Notes under the pieces: generated by a model
Seen by the model: the letters and a program-made list of their open reading frames with translations, nothing else
Database searches by the model: none
Told to the model about the DNA's origin: nothing
Assembly (NCBI RefSeq): GCF_000154845.1
Contig: NZ_DS981507.1
Span: 1 to 64,000 of the forward strand
DNA: 64,000 nucleotides
Source of the DNA: Phocaeicola coprocola DSM 17136
GTDB taxonomy: Bacteria > Bacteroidota > Bacteroidia > Bacteroidales > Bacteroidaceae
Direction of reading: 5' to 3'
Translations under genes and position numbers: made by a program
Part shown: one piece after another, positions 45,581 to 55,194 of the stretch
Position numbering within the stretch: the stretch's first letter is position 1
Layout of the letters: each line of letters opens with the position of its first letter

Positions 45581-46921
45581 TTAGAATAAAAATCTCAGTA
45601 CATCATTGAAGTTTGCCCAAATCAGTAAAGCAAAGAGCAAGAACATTCCCACCATCTGAGCATACTCCAGAAATTTGTCGCTTGGCTTACGACGAGCGAT
45701 AATTTCGTATAGCAAGAACAATACATGACCGCCATCGAGTGCCGGAATCGGCAGGATATTCATAAACGCCAAAATAATAGAAAGGAAAGCTGTCATTTCC
45801 CAGAAACGCTGCCAATCCCAAACCTTAGGGAAGATACTTCCAATGGTTCCGAATCCTCCTACACTCTTGGCACCTTCTTTAGTAAAGACATACTTCATAT
45901 CGTTTACATAGCCTTTCAAGGTGTTTATTCCTAAAGTTACTCCGGCAGGGAATGACTCGAAGAATCCGTAACTTAAATTGGTTTCCTTATAGCTTACCAG
46001 TCCACCTACTGCATCTACCATAAACTGTTCATTGGTCTGAACGGTTACCGTATCTCTCACACCTTGACGCGAATAGACTAGTGAGAAGGATGCAGAGGTC
46101 TTCTTTTCTAATTCAGCCTTAGAACGAAGCTTGCCCATTTCATCCATAAATTCATTCCAAGAATTCAATGGAGTACCATTAAAAGCAAGCAGTGAATCAC
46201 CTTTCTGAATGCCCGCTTTAGCAAATCTTCCACCAGCCAATACAGAGTCGACTATATTCGGACGGAAAGTTGCCACAAACATCGGATCTTCTTTTGCAAC
46301 ATCAAGCAAGCTCAACTCAGGCATCAGAATTTTTTTCTCTTCACCATTGCGAAGTACTGTAACCTCACGAGCTTCTACAATGTCACGAAGCATATCCATA
46401 TCAAAGCGAACCAGTTCCTTATCGTCTGCACTCTTCAGAATATCTCCATCACGGAATCCAATCTGCTGAGCTGTTTCATTGAACTTCATACCATAGGTCA
46501 TGTCTTTCAAGGCGATGTAAGAATCTCCCCATGTATAAAGAATCATCGAATAGATAAACAAAGCCAGCAGGAAGTTCATCAATACACCTCCCACCATCAC
46601 CAGCAATCGCTGCCATGCCGGTTTGGAGCGGAACTCCCAAGGCTGAGCAGGCTGTTTCATTTGCTCGGTATCCATCGATTCATCAATCATACCCGAGATC
46701 TTGCAATATCCCCCTAGCGGCAACCATCCTACTCCATATTCCGTATCACTGTTCTTTGGCTTAAACTTAAACAGTGAAAACCAAGGATCAAAAAAGATAT
46801 AAAACTTCTCTACTCGTATTTTAAAAAGACGCGCAAAGAAAAAGTGTCCTCCTTCATGTATAATCACCAGCAACGACAAGCTGAGAATAAGCTGAAGGGC
46901 ACGAATCAAAAATGTTTCCAT
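45581..46921 (-). CDS. rseP: Site-2 intramembrane metalloprotease RseP
   Basis: RseP cleaves membrane-embedded anti-sigma factors and remnant signal peptides. The 446-residue protein has the zinc motif IIHEGGHFFFARLF in the first transmembrane helix (HExxH near residue 22). Two PDZ-like regions follow, with KAGIQKGDSLLAFNG in the second. The second metal site is PALDGGHVLFLLYE near residue 395. Four membrane helices are seen. It follows dxr, an arrangement common in many bacteria. The ECF sigma locus at 29 kb is a possible client. Confidence 0.94.
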   Translation of the reverse strand: METFLIRALQLILSLSLLVIIHEGGHFFFARLFKIRVEKFYIFFDPWFSLFKFKPKNSDTEYGVGWLPLGGYCKISGMIDESMDTEQMKQPAQPWEFRSKPAWQRLLVMVGGVLMNFLLALFIYSMILYTWGDSYIALKDMTYGMKFNETAQQIGFRDGDILKSADDKELVRFDMDMLRDIVEAREVTVLRNGEEKKILMPELSLLDVAKEDPMFVATFRPNIVDSVLAGGRFAKAGIQKGDSLLAFNGTPLNSWNEFMDEMGKLRSKAELEKKTSASFSLVYSRQGVRDTVTVQTNEQFMVDAVGGLVSYKETNLSYGFFESFPAGVTLGINTLKGYVNDMKYVFTKEGAKSVGGFGTIGSIFPKVWDWQRFWEMTAFLSIILAFMNILPIPALDGGHVLFLLYEIIARRKPSDKFLEYAQMVGMFLLFALLIWANFNDVLRFLF

Positions 46922-46962
46922 CTAAAGTCTACTTTTCTATTTTGTAATGTTAATATATTCTG

Positions 46963-48120
46963 TTACTTCATTCCATTTATTACCATCTCAGCTGCAATAC
47001 GACGTGTTTCTGCATCAGTCGAAACATAATCTTCGTAAGTAGGTGCAGCAATGAAAGGAACACGCTGCATCGTTTTTTCTATTACATCACTCATACCTAA
47101 GAATGATATCTGGTCTTTCAAGAACGATGCAACAACAACTTCATTTGCAGCATTGACAATGCAAGGCATATTACCACCCTGATGCAAAGCTTCATAAGCT
47201 AAAGCTAAATTGCGGAAGCGTTTGGTATCCGGAGCCTCAAAAGTCAAGCTGTTACATTTCATAAAGTCCAAACGGTCGAAAGACGAACGTATGCGCTGAG
47301 GATATGAAAATGCATATTGTATAGGCAGGCGCATATCAGGAACTCCCAATTGAGCTTTCACTGCACCATCTTCAAACTCAACCATCGAATGTATCACAGA
47401 TTGAGGATGAACAACGACTTCTATCTGTTCTGGGCGTACACCAAACAACCATTTTGCCTCTATTACTTCAAACCCCTTATTCATCATCGAAGCAGAGTCG
47501 ATTGTGATTTTCGCTCCCATGCTCCAGTTGGGATGCTTTAATGCCTGTTCCTTTGTGACCGTCTGCAACTGCTCCATCGTAAACGTACGGAACGGACCTC
47601 CTGAAGCGGTGAGAATAATCTTTTCCAACGGATTATTCATTTCCAGACATTGGAATATAGCCGAATGCTCTGAATCGACAGGTAATATAGGAGTATGATA
47701 CTCGTTTGCCAAAGCATTGATCAGCTCACCAGCAACAACCATTGTTTCCTTATTTGCAAGTGCAATAATCTTTCCGGCACGAATCGCGCTCATTGTCGGA
47801 CGCAATCCGGCATATCCAATCATAGCCGTCAACACAATATCTATCGGCTGTGACTCTACAACCTGGCAAATAGCATCTGCTCCGGCATAGACTTTTATAG
47901 GCAAATCAGACAATGCTTCCTTCAGCTGCAAATATTTGTCTTCGTTAGCAATAACAACAGCTTCAGGACGAAACTTCCGTGCCTGTCCGATAAGCAAATC
48001 GACTTTATTATTAGCAGTCAACACATAAGCTTCATATAAATCGGGATGTTCCTCTATCACTTGTAAAGCCTGCGTCCCGATAGAACCAGTAGAACCTAAT
48101 ATTGCTATTTGTTTCTTCAT
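46963..48120 (-). CDS. dxr: 1-deoxy-D-xylulose 5-phosphate reductoisomerase
   Basis: Dxr makes methylerythritol phosphate, the first committed step of the non-mevalonate isoprenoid pathway. IspD, encoded at 10 kb, uses its product next. The 385-residue protein has the NADPH loop ILGSTGSIGTQAL near residue 7. LPVDSEHSAIFQ carries the metal-binding Asp and Glu near residue 145, and LTASGGPFR follows. Length is normal. It lies 3 bases after the M23 peptidase gene. Confidence 0.96.
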   Translation of the reverse strand: MKKQIAILGSTGSIGTQALQVIEEHPDLYEAYVLTANNKVDLLIGQARKFRPEAVVIANEDKYLQLKEALSDLPIKVYAGADAICQVVESQPIDIVLTAMIGYAGLRPTMSAIRAGKIIALANKETMVVAGELINALANEYHTPILPVDSEHSAIFQCLEMNNPLEKIILTASGGPFRTFTMEQLQTVTKEQALKHPNWSMGAKITIDSASMMNKGFEVIEAKWLFGVRPEQIEVVVHPQSVIHSMVEFEDGAVKAQLGVPDMRLPIQYAFSYPQRIRSSFDRLDFMKCNSLTFEAPDTKRFRNLALAYEALHQGGNMPCIVNAANEVVVASFLKDQISFLGMSDVIEKTMQRVPFIAAPTYEDYVSTDAETRRIAAEMVINGMK

Positions 48121-48122
48121 AA

Positions 48123-48986
48123 TTAAAATACCACGTACTTTTCTGGATTAATAGGATTTCCCTTATGCCATAATTCAAAATGCAGATGAGGCTGATTATC
48201 TTCTGTTTCCGACTGTCCTATTAAAGCAATCACCTCTCCACCTTTGACTTTTTCACCCTCGTGTTTCATCAGTGAACCACAATGTTTATATACAGAAATA
48301 AAATTCTGCGGATGCTGTATCTGTATTACATACCCCCACTCTGCCGTATAAGCAGACATGATAACAGTACCATCGAGGGTAGCAAGAATACTTTCATTAG
48401 GACTTGCTGTCAAATCAATCCCGAAATGACGCTTCTCCGGACTAAATCCCGCAGACATCACACCACGCAACGGGCGGTAAAATATCAATCCCGCAGCATC
48501 GCGCACATCAGTTACAGCTGTCAGATTATATCTTTCTTTTTCTTCATACTGCTTACGGAACTCCTCTTCTTCTTTAGAGCGCTCCATCAGTTTTTCAGCA
48601 CGAAGATCGGTCAGCGAATCAATAGACTGAACCGTATCTGCCTTAACTTGTCCACTCAAGATATCCTGAATATTCATCACATAACGGCTCTGGCGTTCAA
48701 GAGCAGCCTGTAGCGAATCTGCCCGTAAGGCATTGGCAACGATCTGAGAACGGACTTCACTGTTCATATATCCGGGAAGATAGTTTCGCAGCGGAGTAAA
48801 AGCAATAATGGCAGCTGCTATCAGAAAAATTACTGTACATACTGACAACAGCACAGACAAGCCGTTCAACTTAGACACATGAATGCCCACTACCTCTTCC
48901 AAGGTATTTTCATTGATAATAGTCAGTTTATATTTAAACTTAATATTATGCCAAAAAGCTTTACGACCTTTTCTTGTCTTTCTCAT
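48123..48986 (-). CDS. M23-family (LytM-type) peptidase with coiled coil
   Basis: The 287-residue protein has an N-terminal basic tail, one transmembrane helix (about 44-66), and a central Glu-rich coiled coil (about 85-155). The C-terminal LytM domain has its metal ligands intact: HFGIDLTA (His, Asp) and QPHLHFELWHKG (HxH). It is therefore likely an active peptidoglycan endopeptidase or an activator of division amidases. It sits between rimM and dxr. Confidence 0.88.
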   Translation of the reverse strand: MRKTRKGRKAFWHNIKFKYKLTIINENTLEEVVGIHVSKLNGLSVLLSVCTVIFLIAAAIIAFTPLRNYLPGYMNSEVRSQIVANALRADSLQAALERQSRYVMNIQDILSGQVKADTVQSIDSLTDLRAEKLMERSKEEEEFRKQYEEKERYNLTAVTDVRDAAGLIFYRPLRGVMSAGFSPEKRHFGIDLTASPNESILATLDGTVIMSAYTAEWGYVIQIQHPQNFISVYKHCGSLMKHEGEKVKGGEVIALIGQSETEDNQPHLHFELWHKGNPINPEKYVVF

Positions 48987-48996
48987 TATCTTATGT

Positions 48997-49509
48997 TTAT
49001 TCCAACAATCCGTCCGGTATATCTACTTTCAGAACTCTGTTCTCTCTATCCAAATCGATAATAAATTCCTCGTGGGCAGGAAGCAAAAGTTCGTCACCGT
49101 CTTTTTCTATGACAAACAAAACATTCATCGTAGAGTCATCAACGGCAACAACTTCCCCCAAACAGCCATGATGAATATCCTCAACCTGAAATCCCGTAAA
49201 GAAATTCCAAGAAGTAATTTCATCTTGCTCATCCATGTATTTTTTAGGGAAATAAACCTCCACATTAGTCAGCATCCGTGCGCGTTCGGCAGTTTCAATT
49301 CCTTCAAATTTTACCAAAGCTACATCATCCGAACGGAAACGATATTCTTCTATAAAAAACGGAACCAAGATGCCATCCAGCAACAATACCAGATAATCGC
49401 ACTCTACACGATCGAAAATATCATCGTTGAATGTAAAAGAAACTTCTCCTTTAATACCGTGAGGTTTGTTTATCACCCCGATTTTATATACTTCTTCTTT
49501 CTTAATCAT
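48997..49509 (-). CDS. rimM: Ribosome maturation factor RimM
   Basis: RimM assists 30S subunit assembly by binding S19 near helices 31 and 33b. The 170-residue protein starts [19 protein letters not shown], the family signature. It has the C-terminal PRC-barrel region with [16 protein letters not shown]. The companion genes rpsP and trmD are not adjacent here, unlike in many bacteria. It lies 4 bases after murA. Confidence 0.94.
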   Translation of the reverse strand: MIKKEEVYKIGVINKPHGIKGEVSFTFNDDIFDRVECDYLVLLLDGILVPFFIEEYRFRSDDVALVKFEGIETAERARMLTNVEVYFPKKYMDEQDEITSWNFFTGFQVEDIHHGCLGEVVAVDDSTMNVLFVIEKDGDELLLPAHEEFIIDLDRENRVLKVDIPDGLLE

Positions 49510-49513
49510 AAAC

Positions 49514-50821
49514 TTACTCTATTCGGGTAATACGAGCACCTAAAGCTGTCAAACGCTGTTCTATATTTTGATAGCCTCTGTCTATCTGCTCTATATTATG
49601 AATACGGCTGATGCCTTCTGCACTCAGCGCAGCTATTAACAATGCGATTCCTGCACGTATGTCAGGCGAAGTCATATTGCCTCCTCTTAAGCGGAAGTTA
49701 TGATCATGTCCGATGACAACTGCACGATGAGGGTCACAAAGAATGATCTGTGCACCCATGTCAATCAACTTATCGACAAAGAACAGACGGCTTTCAAACA
49801 TTTTCTGATGAATCAATACGCTTCCTTTAGCCTGAGTAGCTACCACGAGCATCACACTCAACAAGTCGGGAGTCAGTCCCGGCCAGGGAGCATCAGCTAT
49901 TGTCATAATCGATCCGTCGATAAAGGATTCAATCTCATAATGATCCTGTTGAGGTACAAATATATCATCACCTCGCTGTTCCAGACGGATACCCAAGCGG
50001 CGGAAGCTATCAGGAATGATTCCCAGATTTTCGTAAGATACATTTTTGATAGTGACCTCACTGGATGTCATGGCTGCCATTCCGATAAAGCTTCCCACTT
50101 CAATCATATCTGGCAATACATGGTGCGTACATCCTTTGAGACTTTTCACACCTTCGATAGTCAGCAAATTGGAAGCAATACCTGTAATCTTGGCTCCCAT
50201 GCTATTCAGCATCTTACATAACTGCTGCAAATAAGGTTCGCATGCAGCATTATAAATCGTAGTTTTTCCTTCAGCCAGTACAGCCGCCATAATAATATTT
50301 GCCGTACCTGTTACAGAAGCCTCATCAAGCAACATATACGTTCCTTCCAAGTGGCTGGCAGTTATTTTAAAAACGCCATTCACTGCATCGTAGTTGAACG
50401 AAGCTCCCAGTTTCTGAATTCCCAGAAAGTGAGTATCCAAACGGCGGCGACCTATTTTATCTCCTCCCGGCTTGGCTATCATAGCTTGTCCAAAACGAGC
50501 AACCAAAGGACCTACCAGCATGACAGAGCCACGCAAACGCGAGCAACGAGTAAGGAACTCTTCACTTTCCAAATAAGCAAGATTTACATCATCCGCCTTA
50601 AACGAATATGTATCTACACTCTTTTTAGAAACCTTTACTCCCATGTCACGAAGCAACTGAATCAAATTATTCACATCCAGAATATTCGGAATATTACTGA
50701 TTGTTACTTCTTCGTCTGTCAATAATGTGGCACAAACCACCTGCAACACTTCATTTTTTGCACCCTGAGGAGCTATTTCCCCATGCAGTTTGTGTCCGCC
50801 TTCTATTACAAATGATGCCAT
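49514..50821 (-). CDS. murA: UDP-N-acetylglucosamine 1-carboxyvinyltransferase with Asp at the fosfomycin site
   Basis: MurA moves enolpyruvate from PEP to UDP-GlcNAc, the first committed step of peptidoglycan synthesis. The 435-residue protein has the two-lobed EPSP-synthase fold, starting [20 protein letters not shown] with the catalytic Lys. The active loop reads [16 protein letters not shown] (117-132). Most MurA proteins have PGGC here, where the Cys is the covalent target of fosfomycin. Asp121 replaces it. Asp in this place is known in Mycobacterium and Chlamydia and gives intrinsic fosfomycin resistance. Confidence 0.95.
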   Translation of the reverse strand: MASFVIEGGHKLHGEIAPQGAKNEVLQVVCATLLTDEEVTISNIPNILDVNNLIQLLRDMGVKVSKKSVDTYSFKADDVNLAYLESEEFLTRCSRLRGSVMLVGPLVARFGQAMIAKPGGDKIGRRRLDTHFLGIQKLGASFNYDAVNGVFKITASHLEGTYMLLDEASVTGTANIIMAAVLAEGKTTIYNAACEPYLQQLCKMLNSMGAKITGIASNLLTIEGVKSLKGCTHHVLPDMIEVGSFIGMAAMTSSEVTIKNVSYENLGIIPDSFRRLGIRLEQRGDDIFVPQQDHYEIESFIDGSIMTIADAPWPGLTPDLLSVMLVVATQAKGSVLIHQKMFESRLFFVDKLIDMGAQIILCDPHRAVVIGHDHNFRLRGGNMTSPDIRAGIALLIAALSAEGISRIHNIEQIDRGYQNIEQRLTALGARITRIE

Positions 50822-50839
50822 AGTACCGGTTATTTAAGA

Positions 50840-51439
50840 TTAATATTTTCTTTTTTGCTGATTATTGTTTACCTGACGACGACGAGGGGTAAACGTACGC
50901 TGTTCTGTCAAATGAAAATCTTCTGCCGACAACTTAATCTTACCTCCTGACAGTTCACACAAGTCATCCAGAATTTTCTGATCTTCCACACCATCCTTAT
51001 TCCAATTCTGGTAATCTTTTTTCATATGATTAGCAATCAGTTTCAACAGCTGCTTCTTTTCCTCGCCTTCCTCGTAATCAATCGCAATTTTAATCATATC
51101 CTGAACAAAGCGTCCATAATGACGATAACGGATATTATTCTGAGAATAAGGAATCTGTTCAGGTTTTACTTCCAGACTTTCTTTTTTTACAATATCCACC
51201 GGATAATCAATATCCAACTTGAAATCAGCCATAATGGCCAGATGATCCCAAAGCTTATGCTTGAAATCTTCTACATCACGCAAATGCGGAAACATACCTC
51301 CCATTATATTAACAATGGTATTGGCACATCGCTGCCGCTCTTCACGATCTTCAATTGTCAGGGCATGGTCTACCATGTTTTGCACACTTCTTCCATACTC
51401 AGGAAGTGGTAATTTTCGTTGCTGGGTATTATATTCCAT
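50840..51439 (-). CDS. DUF4290 domain protein
   Basis: The 199-residue cytoplasmic protein fits DUF4290, a Bacteroidota-specific family of unknown function. LPLPEYGRSVQNMVDHALTI is the conserved start, and a repeat of similar form, RHYGRFVQDMIKIAIDYEEG, appears near residue 106. This suggests an internal duplication. The C-terminal 25 residues are basic. It lies between tsaB and murA with short gaps of 33 and 18 bases. Its constant place by murA suggests a role in wall growth, as inference only. Confidence 0.8.
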   Translation of the reverse strand: MEYNTQQRKLPLPEYGRSVQNMVDHALTIEDREERQRCANTIVNIMGGMFPHLRDVEDFKHKLWDHLAIMADFKLDIDYPVDIVKKESLEVKPEQIPYSQNNIRYRHYGRFVQDMIKIAIDYEEGEEKKQLLKLIANHMKKDYQNWNKDGVEDQKILDDLCELSGGKIKLSAEDFHLTEQRTFTPRRRQVNNNQQKRKY

Positions 51440-51472
51440 ATATATTATCGCAAATTCTTCGTTTTTAGATTC

Positions 51473-52162
51473 TTACAAAAATTTCTTCGGAGTAGAAGCG
51501 ACAAACTCTTTCAAATAGAAAGGTTCAAAATAAGCCACATCCTTGAAGTCTTCCTTTGCCATTGCTTTTTCGGCAAGAGGGAACATCCATTTAGCCAGCG
51601 GATGAATATTTTCGATAAAATGTGCATTAGGATGAGTTATTTTTTCACGACACTTGGCAGCTCCGTTTCCAAAGAAATAAACCGGATGTTCTGCCAAAAA
51701 CCCGGCATAGGAATTTTCATCAATAATATCAGCTCCAATTTCACGCTTTACATTCAAAGCACGATCATATATAGCTGCATATACTTCCATACGGCGGGCA
51801 TCTATCATCGGACACAACAATGCATCTTCCGGCAAATCTTCGAACAATAGAACAGGAACAGCCATTACTTCCGGAGTAGGAATTCCAATCAGCGGAATAT
51901 TACGTCCGTAACAAATTCCTTTTGCCATAGACACACCAATACGAAGCCCTGTATACGAACCCGGACCACAACTTACGGCTACAGCATCCAATGGTATGGC
52001 ATGATTGTCTATAAAAGATAAAGCCTCATCCACAAAAACACCTAATACGACAGCATGTGACGGACCCTTAAAGTCCTCTTTCGAAAAGATAGAAGTTCCA
52101 TCCTGACTTACAGAAACAGAACATACCTCCGTTGAAGTTTCAATATGTAAAATGCACGACAT
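51473..52162 (-). CDS. tsaB: tRNA threonylcarbamoyladenosine synthesis protein TsaB
   Basis: TsaB is the non-catalytic dimer partner of TsaD in making t6A37 on ANN-decoding tRNAs. The 229-residue ASKHA-fold protein has ILHIETSTEVCSVSV at the start. VSCGPGSYTGLRIGVSMAKG near residue 64 is the family signature. The C-terminal domain is short, as usual for TsaB. It is the first gene of the long minus-strand run to ung, with a promoter inside an inverted repeat. Confidence 0.94.
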   Translation of the reverse strand: MSCILHIETSTEVCSVSVSQDGTSIFSKEDFKGPSHAVVLGVFVDEALSFIDNHAIPLDAVAVSCGPGSYTGLRIGVSMAKGICYGRNIPLIGIPTPEVMAVPVLLFEDLPEDALLCPMIDARRMEVYAAIYDRALNVKREIGADIIDENSYAGFLAEHPVYFFGNGAAKCREKITHPNAHFIENIHPLAKWMFPLAEKAMAKEDFKDVAYFEPFYLKEFVASTPKKFL

Positions 52163-52183
52163 AAATTAATTCCTTATTATATA

Positions 52184-52213
52184 GAGTGCAAATATACACT
52201 TTTATTTGCACTC
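52184..52213. promoter_or_regulatory. Inverted repeat around the tsaB promoter
   Basis: GAGTGCAAATA (52184-52194) and its complement (52203-52213) are perfect 11-bp arms with an 8-base spacer. The left arm contains most of the minus-strand -7 box TATATTTG (52189-52196). It is a candidate operator. Confidence 0.55.
52189..52196 (-). promoter_or_regulatory. tsaB operon promoter -7 box
   Basis: The minus strand reads TATATTTG, 27 bases upstream of the tsaB start. It would serve the run tsaB to ung unless internal promoters exist. Confidence 0.6.
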
Positions 52214-52308
52214 ACTTCTCAATAAACCAGTGTTTTTTAGGACCTGTTAGCAAAACGCCCTATTCTCAAATTTTCACCAGCACATTTTATGCAAGTTCTA
52301 CAACATTT

Positions 52309-53996
52309 ACTAAAGTTTCCCACCCCCAATAAAGAGGGTGGGAAGTAACAATAATTCAAATTTTCTTCGTAAATTAGAGGTGCTCAATCGACTGATTTAC
52401 AATGGAAAACAAGAATACTGTTATAGATGCAAAAATAGGTAATTTGAACGAACTTACCAAGGTTTTATCCGTTAAAGAACAAGCCCAAGAGCAACTTTTA
52501 GCCGTCATGAAGGCATTGGGAATCGGTAAAATCGTTCGGAATCTCAAATTCGAGAAGGCTCAAGGCTATACCTTGGCCTCCCTCTTCATCTCGCTCCTCA
52601 TCATGCGCCTGTGGGGAAAGACGATTGCAAGTGCCACTTCCAATCATTTTCATGGACTTTGCGCCGTGTCAAAGAACACGCTGTATCGCGCACTTTTGAA
52701 CGCCCGCATCGACTGGCGAATGCTTCTTACCAAAATTACCCTTCGCTTCCATGCCATTCTCCGGGAGCATCAGGTGGATACCGACGAGCATGACACTTGT
52801 GCCATCCTTGATGATACAACCTTTCAGAAGAGCGGCATTCGAATCGAAGGAGTCAGCAAGGTGTTCGACCATGTCACCCACAATTTCATTTATGGAATGA
52901 AATGCCTGACACCGGCTCTCTCTGACGGGAAAAGCTGCTATCCCATAGACTTCTCCCTTCATCGTGAAAAAGGAAAGAAGAAGGATTACGGCTTGACCTT
53001 AAAACAGCGGAAGGAGCAGTTCAAGGAAAAGCGGAACGCAAAAAATCCGGACTATGCACGCAAGGCGGAATGTGATGAGAGCAGGCTCGAAATGGTCAGA
53101 CGCATGCTCTGTCATGCCGTGGGGCATGGTATCAACTTCAAGTATGTGCTTGCTGACAGTTGGTTTACATGCGAATCGCTCATACAGGCAGTCCGCGAGC
53201 TATGCGGTGGTTCAGTGCACTATATTGGTTTGGCCAAGATGAACCCCAAGTTGCGTTATCAGACAAGCAAGTCCAAACGTCCCCAAAACATCCATGAACA
53301 GATTGTAAGGTATGAACGTACAACTTCATGCTATTGCCGAAAGTACAAGTGAAAATACATTCAGCTTCATGCAAAACCGGGCGAACAGCCCATACGCATC
53401 TTCATCATCAAATACGGGCGAAGCACCCATTGGAAAGTGTTGCTTACTACAGATACTTCCATGAACTTCGTCAGAGCCTTTGAACTTTACGAAAGACGCT
53501 GGGGCATAGAGGTCATATTCAAGGAATGCCGCGGTTATCTTGGACTGGGAAAATGTCAGAGTCGGAGCTACAACGCTCAGATTGCAGAAACCACCTTGTG
53601 TTTCATGATGTATCAGATGCTCTCCTTGGCCAAACGCTTTTCAGAATACGAAACCCTGGGAGCACTATTCCGCTCGGAGCGTGACCGGCTGCAAGTGCTC
53701 ACCCTGTGGAGCAGAACTTTGGAAGAAGTCAGGCATCTGTTGGAAGTTTTGTCGCGTGAAGCAGGAGTGGATCTGTTGACATGCCTATCAACTGTAGCCG
53801 CACGGCAAATGGCAGACTTCTCCACAAAGGTCTGGGCACATTTTCTGTGCGATTCGGACGATTATGCCATGCCCGATTTGGACTAAACATTTTTTAGGCG
53901 TGCGTTAAATCGTTCGGAAAACATTTGGTTTTTAGACCACCCACCGAAGGGAGCTATTACTCAAATAGCTGATATGAGGGGGTGGGAAACTTCAGT
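52309..53996 (+). mobile_element. Complete IS4-family insertion sequence, about 1.69 kb
   Basis: The ends are 19-base imperfect inverted repeats (52309-52327 and 53978-53996), which match at 18 of 19 positions and share GTTTCCCACCCCC. Inside lies one transposase frame with a stop. Next to the left end a stem CCCACCC/GGGTGGG and near the right end a stem AGCTATT/AATAGCT could block incoming transcripts. No target duplication is obvious. The element inserted between tsaB and yicC without breaking a gene that I can see. Confidence 0.88.
52402..53886 (+). pseudogene. IS4-family transposase interrupted by an in-frame TGA
   Basis: The frame runs 495 codons, including a TGA at 53350-53352. Before it lies CAILDDTTFQKSG with the first catalytic Asp and VLADSWFTCESL with the second. 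After it lies YERRWGIEVIFKEC, which matches Y-x2-R-x3-E-x6 and carries the catalytic Glu. Without read-through, the truncated 316-residue product lacks the Glu and cannot transpose. The reading frame is unchanged across the stop, so the cause is a single substitution, not a frameshift. A downstream ATG at 53461 or earlier in-frame codons might start a C-terminal fragment. Confidence 0.88.
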
Positions 53997-54064
53997 TTTA
54001 TATTTAACCTGCCAACGTAATCAGGGGGTAAATCAGAAGCTGACAGCTAAATTCAGTATGCAGC

Positions 54065-54128
54065 AAAATATCAGCATATCTTTTTAAAACATCAGCATGT
54101 TTTTAGACAAAATATCAGCATCTTTTTT
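54065..54128. repeat. Three tandem AT-rich semi-palindromic repeats
   Basis: AAAATATCAGCATATCTTTTT (54065-54085), AAAACATCAGCATGTTTTT (54086-54104) and AAAATATCAGCATCTTTTTT (54109-54128) are similar units, each able to form a small hairpin with a CAGC loop. One more copy lies at 29037-29055. They are placed between the IS right end and the yicC promoter. Confidence 0.6.
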
Positions 54129-54201
54129 ACGCAGCTCTGCGAAGTCTTCAGTCTGTCAGAGAAAAAGCTTCTCTCTACTTTCCGGATTCACAGCTTTTTC
54201 C

Positions 54202-54209
54202 TACCTTTG
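54202..54209 (+). promoter_or_regulatory. yicC promoter -7 box
   Basis: TACCTTTG lies 23 bases upstream of the yicC ATG. It excludes the longer open frame from 54097. Confidence 0.65.
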
Positions 54210-54231
54210 CACGATAAAAAAACAGAATATT

Positions 54232-55107
54232 ATGATACAATCAATGACCGGATACGGCAAAGCAACTGCCACATTCGGAGATAAAAAAATCAACGTAGAA
54301 ATAAAATCATTGAACAGTAAGGCAATGGACTTGTCTACACGCATTGCCCCACTGTATCGTGAAAAAGAAATGGAAATCCGCAACCTTATTACCAAAACGT
54401 TGGAACGAGGAAAAGTGGACTTCAGCATATGGATTGAGAAAGATGCGGCCGAAACGGCTACTCCCATCAATGCTGCACTGGTAGAGAATTACTATAATCA
54501 GATAAAGACAATCTCGGACAACTGTCACATTCCTGTTCCCGAAGACTGGTTTGCAACTTTGCTCCGCATGCCGGACGTACTGACTCGCGTAGATATTCAA
54601 GAGCTGTCAGACGAAGAATGGGAAGTTGCAAGCAAAGCTATAGAAGAAGCATTGCAGCATTTGGTTGATTTCCGGAAACAGGAAGGAGCTGCACTGGAAA
54701 AGAAATTTACCGAAAAGGTAGACAATATAGAACGCCTGCTCAAATCAATCGAACCTTTCGAAAAAGAGCGTGTGGCAAAAATACGCGAGCGTATCACCGA
54801 TGCCTTGGAAAAGACCATCAGTGTAGACTATGACAAAAACCGTCTGGAACAGGAACTGATATACTATATCGAAAAACTGGATATCAACGAAGAAAAGCAA
54901 CGTCTTGCCAACCACTTGAAATATTTCCGCGAAACAATGGCTGGTGGACACGGGCAAGGTAAGAAGCTGGGATTCATCGCTCAGGAAATGGGTCGTGAAA
55001 TCAATACAACAGGCAGCAAGTCAAATCATGCCGAAATGCAAAACATCGTAGTCCAGATGAAAGATGAACTGGAACAAATCAAAGAACAAGTTTTAAATGT
55101 AATGTAA
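54232..55107 (+). CDS. yicC: YicC-family endoribonuclease
   Basis: The 291-residue protein starts MIQSMTGYGKAT, the invariant YicC N-terminus. It ends in the DUF1732 region with KKLGFIAQEMGREINTTGSK. YicC was recently shown in E. coli to be an endoribonuclease acting on small RNAs. The middle is acidic and helical. Its genome partner here is gmk, an association seen in many bacteria. I set the start from this N-terminus and the promoter box. Confidence 0.92.
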   Translation: MIQSMTGYGKATATFGDKKINVEIKSLNSKAMDLSTRIAPLYREKEMEIRNLITKTLERGKVDFSIWIEKDAAETATPINAALVENYYNQIKTISDNCHIPVPEDWFATLLRMPDVLTRVDIQELSDEEWEVASKAIEEALQHLVDFRKQEGAALEKKFTEKVDNIERLLKSIEPFEKERVAKIRERITDALEKTISVDYDKNRLEQELIYYIEKLDINEEKQRLANHLKYFRETMAGGHGQGKKLGFIAQEMGREINTTGSKSNHAEMQNIVVQMKDELEQIKEQVLNVM

Positions 55108-55121
55108 TATTAACAAGCTGA

Positions 55122-55184
55122 AGGGCGAAAGAAGAGGAAATCACTCATCAAGAGGTTTCTTCTTGTTTCGCTCTTCGTGTTTTT
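55122..55184 (+). terminator. Strong hairpin and T-run just upstream of gmk
   Basis: GAAGGGCGAAA and TTTCGCTCTTC, extended inward by a further run of pairs, form a stem of about 20 bp (55120-55140 with 55155-55175). GTGTTTTT follows at 55178-55184. It ends 10 bases before the gmk ATG, so it would cut yicC-gmk read-through unless it acts as an attenuator. Confidence 0.65.
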
Positions 55185-55194
55185 ACTCAAAGTT

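Noticed and set aside
52309-53996. Target-site duplication of the IS
   Set aside because: The flanks (CAACATTT and TTTATATT) are both T-rich but not the same, so no duplication is claimed.
54097-54231. Longer yicC start
   Set aside because: It lies upstream of the promoter box at 54202, and YicC proteins begin at MIQSMTGYGK.
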